64,000 nt of DNA from Bradyrhizobium sp. RD5-C2 (GCF_019972155.1 NZ_BOVL01000013.1:186001-250000); one strand, 5' to 3'. Shown: positions 17,984 through 27,064, counted from the first letter of the stretch. Numbers and translations: made by a program. Notes: generated by a model not told the origin, from the sequence alone.

Positions 17984-18265
17984 ATGTTACGCATTTCGTT
18001 CGCGCTATCGCTTGCGCTGCTCGTGTCACCAGCGCTGGCCGATGACAAGGGGGTCGACGCCTCTGCCCTGCAAGCCTGCAAGCCTATCGGCCAGTCTGCC
18101 AAGGGTGAGCTCATCTACGGCATGGACTGCGCCGCGCTCAAGCCGGAGAACAAGGTCGAGGTACTGCCCAACATGCCTCCCACCAACATGAAGGACACCG
18201 TGATCCCGAAGTCTGGCGGGGCGCAGAATCCAGAAAACACGCCGACTACAGGCGAAGCAAAATAA
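17984..18265 (+). CDS. Small secreted protein, unknown function
   Basis: 93 residues from the ATG at 17984, preceded by GGAGGAG. Residues 1-19 (MLRISFALSLALLVSPALA) are a signal peptide with an ALA cleavage site. The mature protein has two Cys (QACKPIG and GMDCAAL) that could form a disulphide, then a Pro/Asn-rich tail ending TPTTGEAK. No domain is recognised. A candidate EcfG promoter directly upstream suggests a role in general stress, perhaps at the envelope. A small HTH gene follows 10 bases later. Confidence 0.7.
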   Translation: MLRISFALSLALLVSPALADDKGVDASALQACKPIGQSAKGELIYGMDCAALKPENKVEVLPNMPPTNMKDTVIPKSGGAQNPENTPTTGEAK

Positions 18266-18275
18266 GCGTGCGCCT

Positions 18276-18461
18276 ATGCGTCACGTTGAAGGCGGCTGGA
18301 GAATTGTGCGCTGGAGTGCCGAAGAGGAACGCAAACTCCTCGAACTCCGCGCGCAAGGCAAAGACATGCGTGAGATCGCGCAGCAGCTCGGGCGCACCGA
18401 AGCATCATGTGAAGGCAGACTCCGCAAGCTAACCGCGGCACGTCCGATCCCGGAGCTCTAG
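18276..18461 (+). CDS. Small SANT/Myb-like or GcrA-like helix-turn-helix protein
   Basis: 61 residues, 10 bases after the preceding gene, so probably cotranscribed. RWSAEEERKLLELRAQGKDM, then REIAQQLGRTEASCEGRLRK, has the Trp-spaced three-helix pattern of SANT/Myb-like or GcrA N-terminal domains: W at the start, an IAQQLGRT recognition-helix entry and a basic end. The protein is essentially one DNA-binding domain. It may be a small regulator; the target is unknown. Confidence 0.6.
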   Translation: MRHVEGGWRIVRWSAEEERKLLELRAQGKDMREIAQQLGRTEASCEGRLRKLTAARPIPEL

Positions 18462-18628
18462 CCTTCAGGGTCATCTCCCAAGTCCTTGAAGAAGGGTGTC
18501 GGAGCAAGGTTATTGGGGTAGAGCCGAAGCAACTTGCCGAGATCGAGCACCCAGCCAAGTCCTCGGAGGGCGCCCGAAACTGGCGGGGTTTTCTTGGTTT
18601 CGGGGCGTAACGCCTCTTCCGGAGCGTT

Positions 18629-18654
18629 GGAACCAATACCGCGTGGACGACGTT
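18629..18654 (+). promoter_or_regulatory. EcfG promoter, consensus (GGAAC-N17-CGTT)
   Basis: GGAAC (18629-18633), a 17-base spacer and CGTT (18651-18654) match the EcfG consensus exactly. The small gene at 18689 starts 34 bases downstream, a normal 5' leader length. Confidence 0.65.
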
Positions 18655-18688
18655 TTTGGTTCAAGGGCAGGTCGTTCAGGGTCACGCG

Positions 18689-18874
18689 ATGCACGGTTAC
18701 ACAGCGTACATCCTCAGTCCCGACAACCGCATATTGTGGCGGGTCGATCTGTTCTGCAGCAATGACGATGATGCGCGTGAGCAGGCTCAAAACTTGACTA
18801 CTAATGCTCAGCCAGTCGAACTTTGGGACGGCGCGAGGAAGATTGGTAAGTTTGCAGCCTCTCGCTTGAATTAG
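18689..18874 (+). CDS. Small conserved hypothetical protein (stress-type)
   Basis: 61 residues starting MHGYTAYILSPDNRILWRVD and ending KIGKFAASRLN. It resembles a family of ~60-residue cytoplasmic proteins common in Bradyrhizobium: tyrosine and aspartate followed by a D-x-D-DA-x-E-x-A segment and a VELWD-x-x-RKIG end. No catalytic motif is present. The ATG at 18689 is preferred over one 11 codons upstream because the consensus EcfG promoter gives a short leader to it. The function is unknown. 18875-19182 contains no recognisable gene. Confidence 0.6.
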   Translation: MHGYTAYILSPDNRILWRVDLFCSNDDDAREQAQNLTTNAQPVELWDGARKIGKFAASRLN

Positions 18875-19182
18875 CTTGCAGTCGGCGGACTGGATCAGCG
18901 TCCGTCGGGAGCCCCGGGGACGGTCGCAGGTCTGACGAACAGCGCCTCCACCCAGAGAACCCCTTTTGCGGACCGGATCAACACGGCCAGAGCTATCTCG
19001 TACACTCGAAGCCCCCTCGCCAGACCTTCGCCCATATTTCGGCAGGTCCATGCAAGGGACCGCACTACCTTGGCACTGGACTGTCAGGCCCTGTGATGTC
19101 GAGCATGCTACTGTTCATACGTGCTCGTTATCACAGCCAAAGGTAGTTCTCTCAGTTATTGCGCAGTGAGATTCGTTTGAGA

Positions 19183-19760
19183 TGATCGAGGGCCCTACCA
19201 TCTTGCCGATCTCAGAGGGACGCGGGCGGTTGAAATACCGCTCGGCCTGATTGGTGCGGCTCCATCAAAGGAGTAAACTTCTTGGCGGTTGATTCGTTTC
19301 GTTTCAAAACATTTGTGATTCATCCCAAGAAGCGACTTCGTCGGCATGAACGACAGTCCCCTTCGCAATGCGGGCACGGATGAAAGCGGGGGCTTGGCCT
19401 TCAGAGCCAAACACTGCTGGCACCGAATTGCCGCGGCGCTCATTGATGACGACGACGACCTTCCATTTCCCATTTTGATTGCGGGCATATCGACGCTCGC
19501 GGCGATATTCTTTCTGGCTTGTTGGCTTTACGTGACCGCCAAAATAACGGCCATCCACCTCAGCCGCTTTGCCTTGGCCACCGATGACGCGGCCCTTCAA
19601 TTCCTCCGCCCTTGCCTCCCGCAGTTGATCTAGGAGGAAGAAAGCAGACTTGTAGGGCAGACCAGGTTGCAGCCGAGCGCCAGCGCCGCTTGTCAAGGAT
19701 CGCCTGCGAAGCGTCGAGGCCCCAAGCGAGCTCAAGGACGAGTTGATGGGCCACGACACC
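19183..19760 (-). mobile_element. IS1595-family (ISXO2-like) transposase remnant with several frameshifts
   Basis: The minus strand reads ELKGRVIGGQGKAAEVDGRY, then FGGHVKP, ARNQNGKWKVVVVINERRG and RIAKGTVVHADE, the DDE catalytic core of ISXO2-like transposases. The next family segment (FETKRINRQEVYSFDGA) is in a second frame, and TNQAERYFNRPRPSEIGKM is in a third. The gene is therefore broken by at least two frameshifts and is cut before the usual GIHHH C-terminal block. The N-terminal zinc ribbon is absent. No terminal inverted repeats were found. This is an old, dead insertion. Confidence 0.75.
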
Positions 19761-19810
19761 AAGAATCCAAAGTACGGCGACGGGCACGGGCTGGATCTCC
19801 AGTATCGAAC

Positions 19811-19978
19811 TCAACGCGCTGGCTCCAGGCATGCAAGTTGTTGCCCCGTTGCAGCTAGCGGCGATGAGATAACAAAATCGCGTGTGACAGTGAACAGAAG
19901 TATGATCTCGCGGCAAGGCTCGCACTTGAAGCCCCGCTCGATGAGCTGCATCAGCTTCTCGCATCGAGGGCACGTCAT
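19811..19978 (-). CDS. Small zinc-ribbon-like protein
   Basis: 55 residues beginning MTCPRCEKLMQLIERGFKC. Two CxxC pairs (CPRC and CEPC) 17 residues apart make a compact zinc ribbon, followed by REIILLFTVTRD and a short tail. It lies immediately upstream of the transposase remnant on the same strand, where IS1595 transposases carry an N-terminal zinc ribbon. However, the linking sequence and the ILLFTV segment do not match that family, so I treat it as a separate small gene. The function is unknown. Confidence 0.45.
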   Translation of the reverse strand: MTCPRCEKLMQLIERGFKCEPCREIILLFTVTRDFVISSPLAATGQQLACLEPAR

Positions 19979-20471
19979 CGGAGCCTGCGAGCCCGCGAGC
20001 GTCTCGGGCCACGAAGATGCCCGATGGCCTGAACCACCAGGGCGTTGTCGTCCCGTGTCTCGCCTCGAATGAATTCGATAGCGCGCCGCCGCCCCAACTA
20101 CACTTCTGCGGCGCTTAAGCCCGCAATCATCTCGTATGTTGGCCTTCTCGACAATTTTCCCATGCAATTTGTCCGGAAAAAATCGAAAACGTCATAGAGG
20201 AATCTTTCCTCGCAAAAGTTAGCGCGGGCAAAGAGAGGAAGCAATTGACCTGACTGGTTGCCCGCGCTGTGGAAAAGCCTCAAATCGGTTTTGGCTTTAG
20301 ACGCACGAACCGAACTCCGCTGCATGTTTTGCAAAGGGATTGCCCCGCTAGAGACCGATGCGTCGCTATGGACCCAGGGTCCGCTGCTGCCCCTAGGCGA
20401 GCCCACTGAGCGAGCGGGCGGGAATAGCGAAACTCCGTCAATCGAGTTGCGACGAGTGACCGGGAAGCACA

Positions 20472-20670
20472 ATGCGCATTAGTGCCCGCAATCAGATCAA
20501 GAGAACCGTCCGGGACGTAAAAAGGGGTGCCACCACCTCTCACGTCACGGTCGATGTCGGCGGCAGCAACGTGGATCACGAATGTGTCCGTTGACGAACT
20601 CGGCATCAAAGTCAAAGGCGACGTCATCGCAGTCATCAAGGCTTCTGACCCCATGATAGCTGAGGACTGA
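20472..20670 (+). pseudogene. Mop (molybdate-binding, TOBE) domain protein, frameshifted
   Basis: The ATG at 20472 opens MRISARNQIKRTVRDVKRG, then ATTSHVTVDVGG, the first half of a 68-residue molbindin. After GGSN the reading frame runs into a stop, but a shifted frame continues the family sequence as ITNVSVDELGIKVKGDVIAV, IKASDPMIAED to a stop at 20668. A small indel near 20575 has split the gene. Intact members bind molybdate as oligomers and buffer molybdenum. A molybdenum enzyme (paoABC) is present 38 kb away, but the two are not linked. Confidence 0.75.
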
Positions 20671-20885
20671 TACAGCGGATCGGCGGCGGCAAGCCCTGAA
20701 GCCGGCTCGCGCGAGACCCTGATGATCGCGGGTTTCGCGCTCGACGGCAACAAATGGGATGGCATCGATGTCGGCTGCCGCAAAGGCGATGAGCCAATCA
20801 TTGAGTACCGCCAAATCCGCTGATGGCAAGGTCGGCATCCGTTCTTCCGCGCCTTGCGGGAAGACTTATCAGCGAGAGCCGCATT

Positions 20886-22469
20886 CTAGTGGGCAGATTT
20901 CGCACCGACGTTCCGATTGACTGTGCGCAATGTCAGGGCCAGCGGCACCATCACTGCGGCGATCACGCCCAGCGCAACAAATACATCGATATATGCAAGG
21001 AGTGTTGCTTGGCTTTGCACCATCTGATTTACGATCGCCATGCTTGTTCCGGATGAGCTGCCGGTGGCCGCGCGCCCATTCAAATATCCCTGTATGCGGC
21101 CCAGCGCATCGTTATAAATCGGATTCCAGGAGCCGACATGTTCGATCAGACGGCTCTGATGAAACTGCTCGCGCCGCGCCAGTACCGTCTGGCTGAGTGC
21201 AACGCCCATCGATCCCCCAAAATTTCGCGCAAGATTGATTAGCGCCGAGGCCTGATCAGTTTTCGACGGCGGAATGCCGTCGTAGGACGCGGTCGTGATC
21301 GGAATGAAGATAAGCGGCAAGCCGATTCCGAGATAGATACGTGACCAGGCGAAGTACCAATAATCTGCATCAGCGGTGACGCGAAGCAGATCAACCATTG
21401 CGTAGCAAGCTATCGCCGCCCCAGCGGCGATCAGATATCGCGGCTGAACGAACCCAAGACGACCAACCACTACCATCATCAACATCGTCACCGCGCCACC
21501 CGGCGAGATGGCAAGACCAGCCAGCGTGGCTGTATAACCGAACTCTTCCTGCAACAGTTGCGGCATAATCTGCGTCGTCGCGATTAGGAGTGCGCCCGTC
21601 ACCAGCATAATGAGAAAGCAGGTGCCGAACTGGCGACCGGTCAGCATCTTGATGTCAATGAGTGGTTGGGGCCGATTGAGCTCCCATGGGATGAACAGCA
21701 GCAGCGCGGTGGAGGATATCGCCGCAAACGTCACGATGAACCTCGAGTCGAACCAGTCGTCGATCTGGCCGCGGTCAAGAACCAACTCCAGGCCACCGAG
21801 GAAAGTGACGATCAGCAGAAACCCCACGAAGTCAAAGTCGAGGCCCCTGGCCCAGCTCCGCTCACGCTCTTTTTTCTTCTTCGGCGAGCTGGGAACAATC
21901 ACGTAGATCAGCACGAGCGAGATCAGTCCGACCGGCACGTTGATGAGAAAGCACCAGTGCCACGACAGATTGTCGCTCAGCCAGCCGCCAAGGGTCGGCC
22001 CGACTGCCGGCGCGACAACCACTGCGATGCCGTAAAGCGCGAACCCCTGGCTCCGCTTTGCAGGTGGGAAGGCCGCGGCCAGAATTGATTGCGCCACCGG
22101 CGTCATGCCGCCGCCCGCCAGCCCCTGAACCACGCGGAAAACCAGCAACGACTGCAGATTCCACGCGAATCCGCAAAGTAGAGAGCTCACTGTGAACAGC
22201 GCAATGCAAACCAGAAAGAAGTTCTTGCGGCCGAACCGTTCGGCGATCCAGCCGCTGGCGCACAGTACGATGGAGTTGGCCACCAGGTAGGTGGTAATGA
22301 CCCAGGAGGCTTCGTCGCTGCTGACCGCGAGGCCGCCCGATATGTAACGCAGGGCGACGTTGGCGATGGTGGTATCGAGTACTTCCATGAAGGTTGCGAT
22401 CGCAACCAGCACGGCAATGATCCAGGGATTCGCGTTGCCGTATTCGCCCTTGTCGGGTGCGTCAGGCAT
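20886..22469 (-). CDS. emrB: EmrB/QacA-type MFS multidrug efflux permease (DHA2, 14 TMS)
   Basis: 527 residues. The N-terminal ATFMEVLDTTIANVALRYIS is DHA2 motif D1, GWIAERFGRKNFFLVCIALF is the MFS motif A loop, and motif C lies around VVVAPAVGPTLGGWLSDN. Fourteen hydrophobic segments can be counted, as in DHA2 transporters. The protein should work with the adjacent membrane-fusion protein (gap 14 bases, same operon) and an outer-membrane channel encoded elsewhere, exporting hydrophobic toxic compounds by proton antiport. A Lys-rich cytoplasmic loop (SPKKKKERE) follows the sixth TMS. The EcfG consensus promoter upstream of the partner gene implies stress induction. Confidence 0.9.
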   Translation of the reverse strand: MPDAPDKGEYGNANPWIIAVLVAIATFMEVLDTTIANVALRYISGGLAVSSDEASWVITTYLVANSIVLCASGWIAERFGRKNFFLVCIALFTVSSLLCGFAWNLQSLLVFRVVQGLAGGGMTPVAQSILAAAFPPAKRSQGFALYGIAVVVAPAVGPTLGGWLSDNLSWHWCFLINVPVGLISLVLIYVIVPSSPKKKKERERSWARGLDFDFVGFLLIVTFLGGLELVLDRGQIDDWFDSRFIVTFAAISSTALLLFIPWELNRPQPLIDIKMLTGRQFGTCFLIMLVTGALLIATTQIMPQLLQEEFGYTATLAGLAISPGGAVTMLMMVVVGRLGFVQPRYLIAAGAAIACYAMVDLLRVTADADYWYFAWSRIYLGIGLPLIFIPITTASYDGIPPSKTDQASALINLARNFGGSMGVALSQTVLARREQFHQSRLIEHVGSWNPIYNDALGRIQGYLNGRAATGSSSGTSMAIVNQMVQSQATLLAYIDVFVALGVIAAVMVPLALTLRTVNRNVGAKSAH

Positions 22470-22483
22470 TTGCCACGATCCGC

Positions 22484-23749
22484 TCAGGGACGGACGGTGA
22501 CGGTGGGAACGACTGACATGCCCGGTCCCAATTCAACGTCTGGACGCTGGTTGAAGGTAATCTTCACCGGCACGCGCTGCACCACTTTCACATAGTTGCC
22601 CGTAGCGTTTTCGGCCGGCAAAAGACTGAAAGCGGTTCCGCTACCCGCTTGAACGCTGTTGACCTGGCCAGGGAAGTTGCGGCCCCCGAACGCATCAATC
22701 CTGATATCGACGGGCTGCCCGACGCGCATGTCGGCCAGTTGCGATTCCTTGAAATTGGCTGTCACCCAGATGTCGAGCGGCACCACAATCATGATCGCTT
22801 GCCCCGGCACAGCGAGGGCGCCGACAGCCCCCGTCAGTTTGGTTACGCGCCCGTCGACTGTTGCGCGCAGCTCGGTTCGCTGTAGATCGGCATCAGCACG
22901 ATCCTTTTGCGCCTTGGACTGATCGAGTTGCGCCTCTGCCGCGACCTTTTGCGCGTTCAGAACATCGATCTGCCGTTCGGCCGACACCTTGGCCGCGGTT
23001 GCTGCGTCAAGGGCGGCATGCTTGCCATTGAAGTCGGATGAAGCCTGTTGCGCGCGCTGAACCGTCCCAGCGCCCTTCTGTACCAGATCCTGGTAGCGCG
23101 TGTTTTCGTCGGTCGCGAATTTGAGTGCCGACGCCGCTTCCGTCACCTGCTGGGTGGCTTGATCGACCTGTGCTCTCTGGCCTGCAATCTGGGCTTCGAA
23201 GTTTTTCTCAGTTGCTTTGTTTTGGCGGATTTGCGCGTCAGCCTGATCGACCGCGGCTCTATAGTTTCTTGCATCGATGGTCGCGAGCAGATCGCCTTTC
23301 TTCACGACCTGGTTGTCGGTGACATTGACGCTGATGATGCTGCCGGTGATTTGCGGGCTGACCAGCACCGGCCGACCGTCGATAAAGGCATCGTCTGTAC
23401 TCTCGTAGTGACGGGCGTGGAGATACCACGCGATGCCCGCAACGACGCCGACGACGATTAGTCCAAGGCAGACAACGATCGCGATCGGGTGCTTTCGGTA
23501 TGCCCCCTTAATGCCCTTCGGGCCCTGGTCCTGGCTTTGATCAGTCTCCGCTGGTCCTCGGTCGGCTTCTCGACTTTCGGGATTTGCCTCCGGATCTGCT
23601 TGAGGTTTCTCGGACGTAACGTCACGGTGTTCTGCAAAGATAGGATCCGATATACTTTTAGGCCTGTTCTCGAACGAACGGCCCTTGCGCGACGCATCCC
23701 CCGTCGCTGAGTTGGACGAACCCACATCTGTCGGATCTGCAGAACTCAT
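22484..23749 (-). CDS. emrA: EmrA/HlyD-type membrane-fusion protein
   Basis: 421 residues from the ATG at 23749 (MSSADPTDVG), preceded by GGAG about 10 bases away. The frame stays open far upstream, but that part is compositionally poor and lacks homology. Residues 1-85 are a charged, Pro/Glu-rich cytoplasmic tail, longer than in E. coli EmrA. Then come one TMS (PIAIVVCLGLIVVGVVAG), the biotinyl-lipoyl-like half VLVSPQITGSIISVNVTDNQ, a long coiled coil with AEAQLDQSKAQKDRA, and the second half RTELRATVDGRVTKLTG. It spans the periplasm and couples EmrB to an outer-membrane factor. It is the first gene of the emrAB operon and has a consensus EcfG promoter 62 bases upstream. Confidence 0.88.
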   Translation of the reverse strand: MSSADPTDVGSSNSATGDASRKGRSFENRPKSISDPIFAEHRDVTSEKPQADPEANPESREADRGPAETDQSQDQGPKGIKGAYRKHPIAIVVCLGLIVVGVVAGIAWYLHARHYESTDDAFIDGRPVLVSPQITGSIISVNVTDNQVVKKGDLLATIDARNYRAAVDQADAQIRQNKATEKNFEAQIAGQRAQVDQATQQVTEAASALKFATDENTRYQDLVQKGAGTVQRAQQASSDFNGKHAALDAATAAKVSAERQIDVLNAQKVAAEAQLDQSKAQKDRADADLQRTELRATVDGRVTKLTGAVGALAVPGQAIMIVVPLDIWVTANFKESQLADMRVGQPVDIRIDAFGGRNFPGQVNSVQAGSGTAFSLLPAENATGNYVKVVQRVPVKITFNQRPDVELGPGMSVVPTVTVRP

Positions 23750-23810
23750 TCCGCCTCGCTCCATTCCGTCATTGCGATTGCCGGCTTCTGTGCATGGCCG
23801 AAGCGTGGGA

Positions 23811-23835
23811 AACGGACCGGATCGCCGCTTGTTCC
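23811..23835 (-). promoter_or_regulatory. EcfG promoter of emrAB, exact consensus (GGAAC-N16-CGTT)
   Basis: On the minus strand GGAAC (23835-23831), 16 bases, then CGTT (23814-23811) match the consensus exactly and point at the emrA start 62 bases downstream. This is the best-matching site in the window. Confidence 0.7.
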
Positions 23836-24505
23836 CGCTAGGGTGTCCTTGTTCTTCGGAAAGGACAGGGAAGCTGGGAGTGGCCGAGGCCAACCAGGTA
23901 GCCAAGGGTGCGGACGCGGCCTTCGCCTTCGTCCCCCGAGGCGCAAATTCGGGCGCGTCGGATCGAGCGATTGATCGTTCGTCTGCCCGCTCCGAGCAGA
24001 CAGACGATCGAGAACTCCGCCACCCAGAACAGCACGAAGCAAGAGATGCGGCACTGGACGTCGGCCCCGGAATCCCTTTGCCAGAACCTGCGCCAGTGGT
24101 CAGCAGCCGGAGCACGCCAGCCGAGACATGCAGGCCGTGACACGTCGCGGTTCGCGCCACGTTCGCCTGAACAGCTTCCGGGGATGACCAGGCCAGGCCG
24201 TCTACGCTTCCCCAACTTTCCGGACGCTCTCCATACTCCCGCAACGCAGACTGACGTCAACTCCCGGAAACTCGCCTCTGCCCAAGCGAGTTCACCCCGC
24301 TGAGATAGTTTCAAGCGAGACGCAAAGTTCCTAAGTTGGTTGCGGGCGAGCTTGTGCGGAGGCGGTGGACGGATCGCCATCGGACTGAGCGCACCGGTGT
24401 CAGCATGATCGATGGACATGCTGGAGCTCCCTTGCCGCTACCGTGGGCGACCGGTTTCGATGTCGCTGTAAGCATCCAGACGGCATCACGATCATGCTCG
24501 AAATA
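23836..24505. other. Divergent emrAB/katE intergenic region
   Basis: About 670 bases with open frames on the minus strand but no recognisable protein. A hydrophobic stretch (CFVLFWVAEFSIVCLL) in a frame at 23838-24419 has no ribosome-binding site and no family. I see no gene I can support. Confidence 0.4.
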
Positions 24506-24530
24506 GGAACAGCACCGCACCTCGTCGGAT
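24506..24530 (+). promoter_or_regulatory. Weak EcfG-like site upstream of katE (GGAAC-N16-GGAT)
   Basis: GGAAC (24506-24510) and GGAT (24527-24530) are at EcfG spacing, but the -10 element differs from CGTT at two positions. The site ends 36 bases before the katE ATG. katE homologues are known general-stress targets, which is why it is listed. Confidence 0.35.
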
Positions 24531-24566
24531 TAAGGATTCCTCAATTCCGTCCCGGGAAGCAAAACA

Positions 24567-26690
24567 ATGACGAAGACAACGAAAAAGGCCCGCAGATCTG
24601 GCGGGACGGCAACGATCCACGATCAAAAGCTTGACCGTGGTGAAGGAGGCGAACTTCATCAGGTCGCATCAGATAAAACGCCGGTGCTCACGACAGCGCA
24701 GGGCGGTCCCGTTTCCGACGACCAGAACTCCCTGAAAATCGGCCCGCGCGGTCCGACGCTACTCGAGGACCTGCACTTTCGGGAAAAAATCTTCCACTTC
24801 GATCACGAACGGGTCCCAGAACGAGTCGTGCACGCACGTGGCTACGCGGCGCACGGTTTCTTCGAGAACTACAAGCCGTTGTCGAAATACACCAGGGCTG
24901 ACCTGTTCCAGCGCGCCGGCGAAAAAACGCCTGCGTTCGTGCGCTTTTCGACCGTGGCCGGAAGCAAGGGCTCATCCGACCTTGCCCGGGATGTCCGCGG
25001 CTTCGCCGTAAAGCTCTACACACAGGAAGGCAACTGGGACATCGTCGGCAACAACGTCCCGGTTTTCTTCATCCAGGACGCGATCAAGTTTCCCGACCTG
25101 ATCCACGCGGTAAAGGAAGAGCCGGACTGCGCCTTTCCGCAGGCGCAATCGGCACACGATAATTTCTGGGATTTCGTCAGCCTCACCCCCGAGAGCATGC
25201 ACATGATCATGTGGGTGATGTCCGATCGCGCCATTCCACGCTCGTTCCGCTTCATGGAAGGTTTCGGCGTCCATACCTTCCGGCTTGTGAACGCGAAGAA
25301 CGAGTCTACCTTCGTCAAGTTTCACTGGAAGCCCAAATTGGGCATGCAATCGGTAGTCTGGAACGAGGCCGTCAAGATCAATGGTGCCGATCCTGACTTC
25401 CATCGCCGGGATCTCTGGACCGCCATCAAGAGCGGCAACTTCCCGGAATGGGAACTTCAGCTGCAATTGTTCGATCAGGCCTTCGCTGATTCCTTCGATT
25501 TCGACGTGCTTGATCCGACGAAGCTCATACCGGAGGAAATCCTGCCTCCCCTCCCTGTCGGTCGGCTGGTGCTCAATCGGATGCCCGACAATTTCTTCGC
25601 TGAAACCGAACAGGTCGCCTTCATGACCCAGAACGTTCCGCCGGGGATCGACTTCTCCAACGATCCGCTGCTACAGGGACGCAACTTCTCGTACCTCGAC
25701 ACGCAGCTCAAGCGGCTCGGAAGCCCGAACTTTACGCACATCCCGATCAATGCGCCCAAATGTCCGTTCGCCCATTTTCAGCAGGACGGTCACATGGCCA
25801 TGCGCAACCCGGCCGGGCGCGCCAATTACCAGCCGAATTCCTTCGGCGAAGGTCCGAGAGAGTCGCCACAGCGCGGCTTCACGTCATTCGCCGACGTCGA
25901 ACAGGGCCCAAAACGTCGTCTGCGTGCCGAGAGCTTCGCAGACCACTACAGCCAGGCGCGTCAGTTCTTCATCAGTCAAACCATGGGAGAGCAGGCACAC
26001 ATCGCCGCCGCTTTGACGTTCGAACTCAGCAAGGTCAAAACGCCCGCGATCCGGGAACGGATGGTCTCGCATCTCCTGAACATCGATGAGGCTCTGGCCA
26101 ACAAGGTCGCCGGCAAACTTGGTCTGCAGAAGATGCCAAAACCGGCAGACGCTGCTGTGCCAACGCGTCAGGATCTCGATCCCTCGCCGGCGCTCAGCAT
26201 CGTCGAAAACGGACCCAAGCGCTTCGAGGGCCGGAAGTTGGGTATCCTGATTTCCGATGGAACAGATGCCAGTCTCCTCCAGGCACTTGAGGCCGCGCTC
26301 GAGAAGGCCGGAGCGACGTACGAGATCATCGCGCCGACGGTCACGGGAGCCGAAGCGATCGACGGCAGCTGGATCGAGGCCGATCAAATGATCGATGGCG
26401 GCCCCTCGGTGTTGTACGATGCCGTTGCCTTGCTGCCGGCCCAGGCAGCCATGGACGACCTGCTCCATGAGTCTTCAGCACGGGACTTCGTCGCCGACGC
26501 GTTTGCTCACTGCAAGTTCATCGGATACGTCGGCTCTGCGCTGCCGTTGCTCGAGAAAGCCGGCATCGCCACCGAAGATTTTGATGAAGGCTGTGTCGCC
26601 TTGGAAAGCGCCAAGGATGCCAAATCGTTTGTCGATGGCCTCGCCAAGCTCCGCGTCTGGGAACGTGAGCCAAACGTCAAGATGCCCTAG
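24567..26690 (+). CDS. katE: Large-subunit (clade II) catalase with C-terminal DJ-1/PfpI-like domain
   Basis: 707 residues, the size of E. coli HPII, decomposing hydrogen peroxide in the cytoplasm. The distal haem residues are clear: catalytic His in VPERVVHARG, Asn in VGNNVPVFF and the proximal haem-ligand Tyr in NFSYLDTQ. After about residue 540 a flavodoxin-like domain follows (RKLGILISDGTDASLLQALE, then a VLYDAVALLP segment), the non-catalytic class I amidotransferase-like domain of large catalases. The start ATG follows GGGAAG. It heads a run of plus-strand stress genes (DUF2934, membrane proteins, DUF892). Only a weak EcfG-like site is seen upstream. Confidence 0.95.
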   Translation: MTKTTKKARRSGGTATIHDQKLDRGEGGELHQVASDKTPVLTTAQGGPVSDDQNSLKIGPRGPTLLEDLHFREKIFHFDHERVPERVVHARGYAAHGFFENYKPLSKYTRADLFQRAGEKTPAFVRFSTVAGSKGSSDLARDVRGFAVKLYTQEGNWDIVGNNVPVFFIQDAIKFPDLIHAVKEEPDCAFPQAQSAHDNFWDFVSLTPESMHMIMWVMSDRAIPRSFRFMEGFGVHTFRLVNAKNESTFVKFHWKPKLGMQSVVWNEAVKINGADPDFHRRDLWTAIKSGNFPEWELQLQLFDQAFADSFDFDVLDPTKLIPEEILPPLPVGRLVLNRMPDNFFAETEQVAFMTQNVPPGIDFSNDPLLQGRNFSYLDTQLKRLGSPNFTHIPINAPKCPFAHFQQDGHMAMRNPAGRANYQPNSFGEGPRESPQRGFTSFADVEQGPKRRLRAESFADHYSQARQFFISQTMGEQAHIAAALTFELSKVKTPAIRERMVSHLLNIDEALANKVAGKLGLQKMPKPADAAVPTRQDLDPSPALSIVENGPKRFEGRKLGILISDGTDASLLQALEAALEKAGATYEIIAPTVTGAEAIDGSWIEADQMIDGGPSVLYDAVALLPAQAAMDDLLHESSARDFVADAFAHCKFIGYVGSALPLLEKAGIATEDFDEGCVALESAKDAKSFVDGLAKLRVWEREPNVKMP

Positions 26691-26704
26691 GAATGGAGAC
26701 GGTT

Positions 26705-26860
26705 ATGACCAGCCTCGAAGACAAGATTCGACAACGCGCCTACGAGCTTTGGGAGCAAAGCGGCAAGACCGAAGGGTCGGAGATGGATTTCTGGTTGCAA
26801 GCAGAGCGCGAAGTCCGCACGGAGGCCGCACCTGAACCGCCGCAAGACAGATTAGAGTAA
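26705..26860 (+). CDS. DUF2934 protein
   Basis: 51 residues starting MTSLEDKIRQRAYELWEQSG and containing DFWLQAEREVR. The pattern I-R-x-RAYxLWE-x-x-G followed by W-L-x-AE is the whole DUF2934 domain. It begins 14 bases after the katE stop, so it is probably cotranscribed. The family is frequent in rhizobial stress loci; its biochemical role is unknown. Confidence 0.8.
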   Translation: MTSLEDKIRQRAYELWEQSGKTEGSEMDFWLQAEREVRTEAAPEPPQDRLE

Positions 26861-26902
26861 CGAACGGCATCGCCAGCACCCGCGTGTCGTTCAGCACTTC
26901 CA

Positions 26903-26928
26903 CGCGGATTGAGCCGGCTCAATCCGCG
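26903..26928. terminator. Perfect 26-bp palindrome after the DUF2934 gene
   Basis: CGCGGATTGAGCC is followed directly by its exact complement GGCTCAATCCGCG with no loop. As RNA it would form a strong hairpin and may terminate the katE transcript 43 bases after the DUF2934 stop. Being loopless, it could also be a dimer-binding operator. Confidence 0.5.
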
Positions 26929-27064
26929 CCGGCTTCACTTTAGTGACCTGTAAACGGTGACGCTTGGATGCCAAATCATAACGTGTTCACCGAGGAACCA
27001 TTGCCACGGCTGCCTATTGTTGCGGCACGATGAGCTGATCTCATCGCAAATTGGGATGAGCATC

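Noticed and set aside
20238..20482. Possible zinc-ribbon gene (CPRCG in one frame, CMFC in another)
   Set aside because: The two Cys pairs are in different frames, the intervening sequence has a stop and no family match is evident; at most a remnant.
23750..24244. Long N-terminal extension of emrA
   Set aside because: The extra 165 codons are low-quality sequence containing the EcfG promoter; the ATG at 23749 has a ribosome site and fits the family length.
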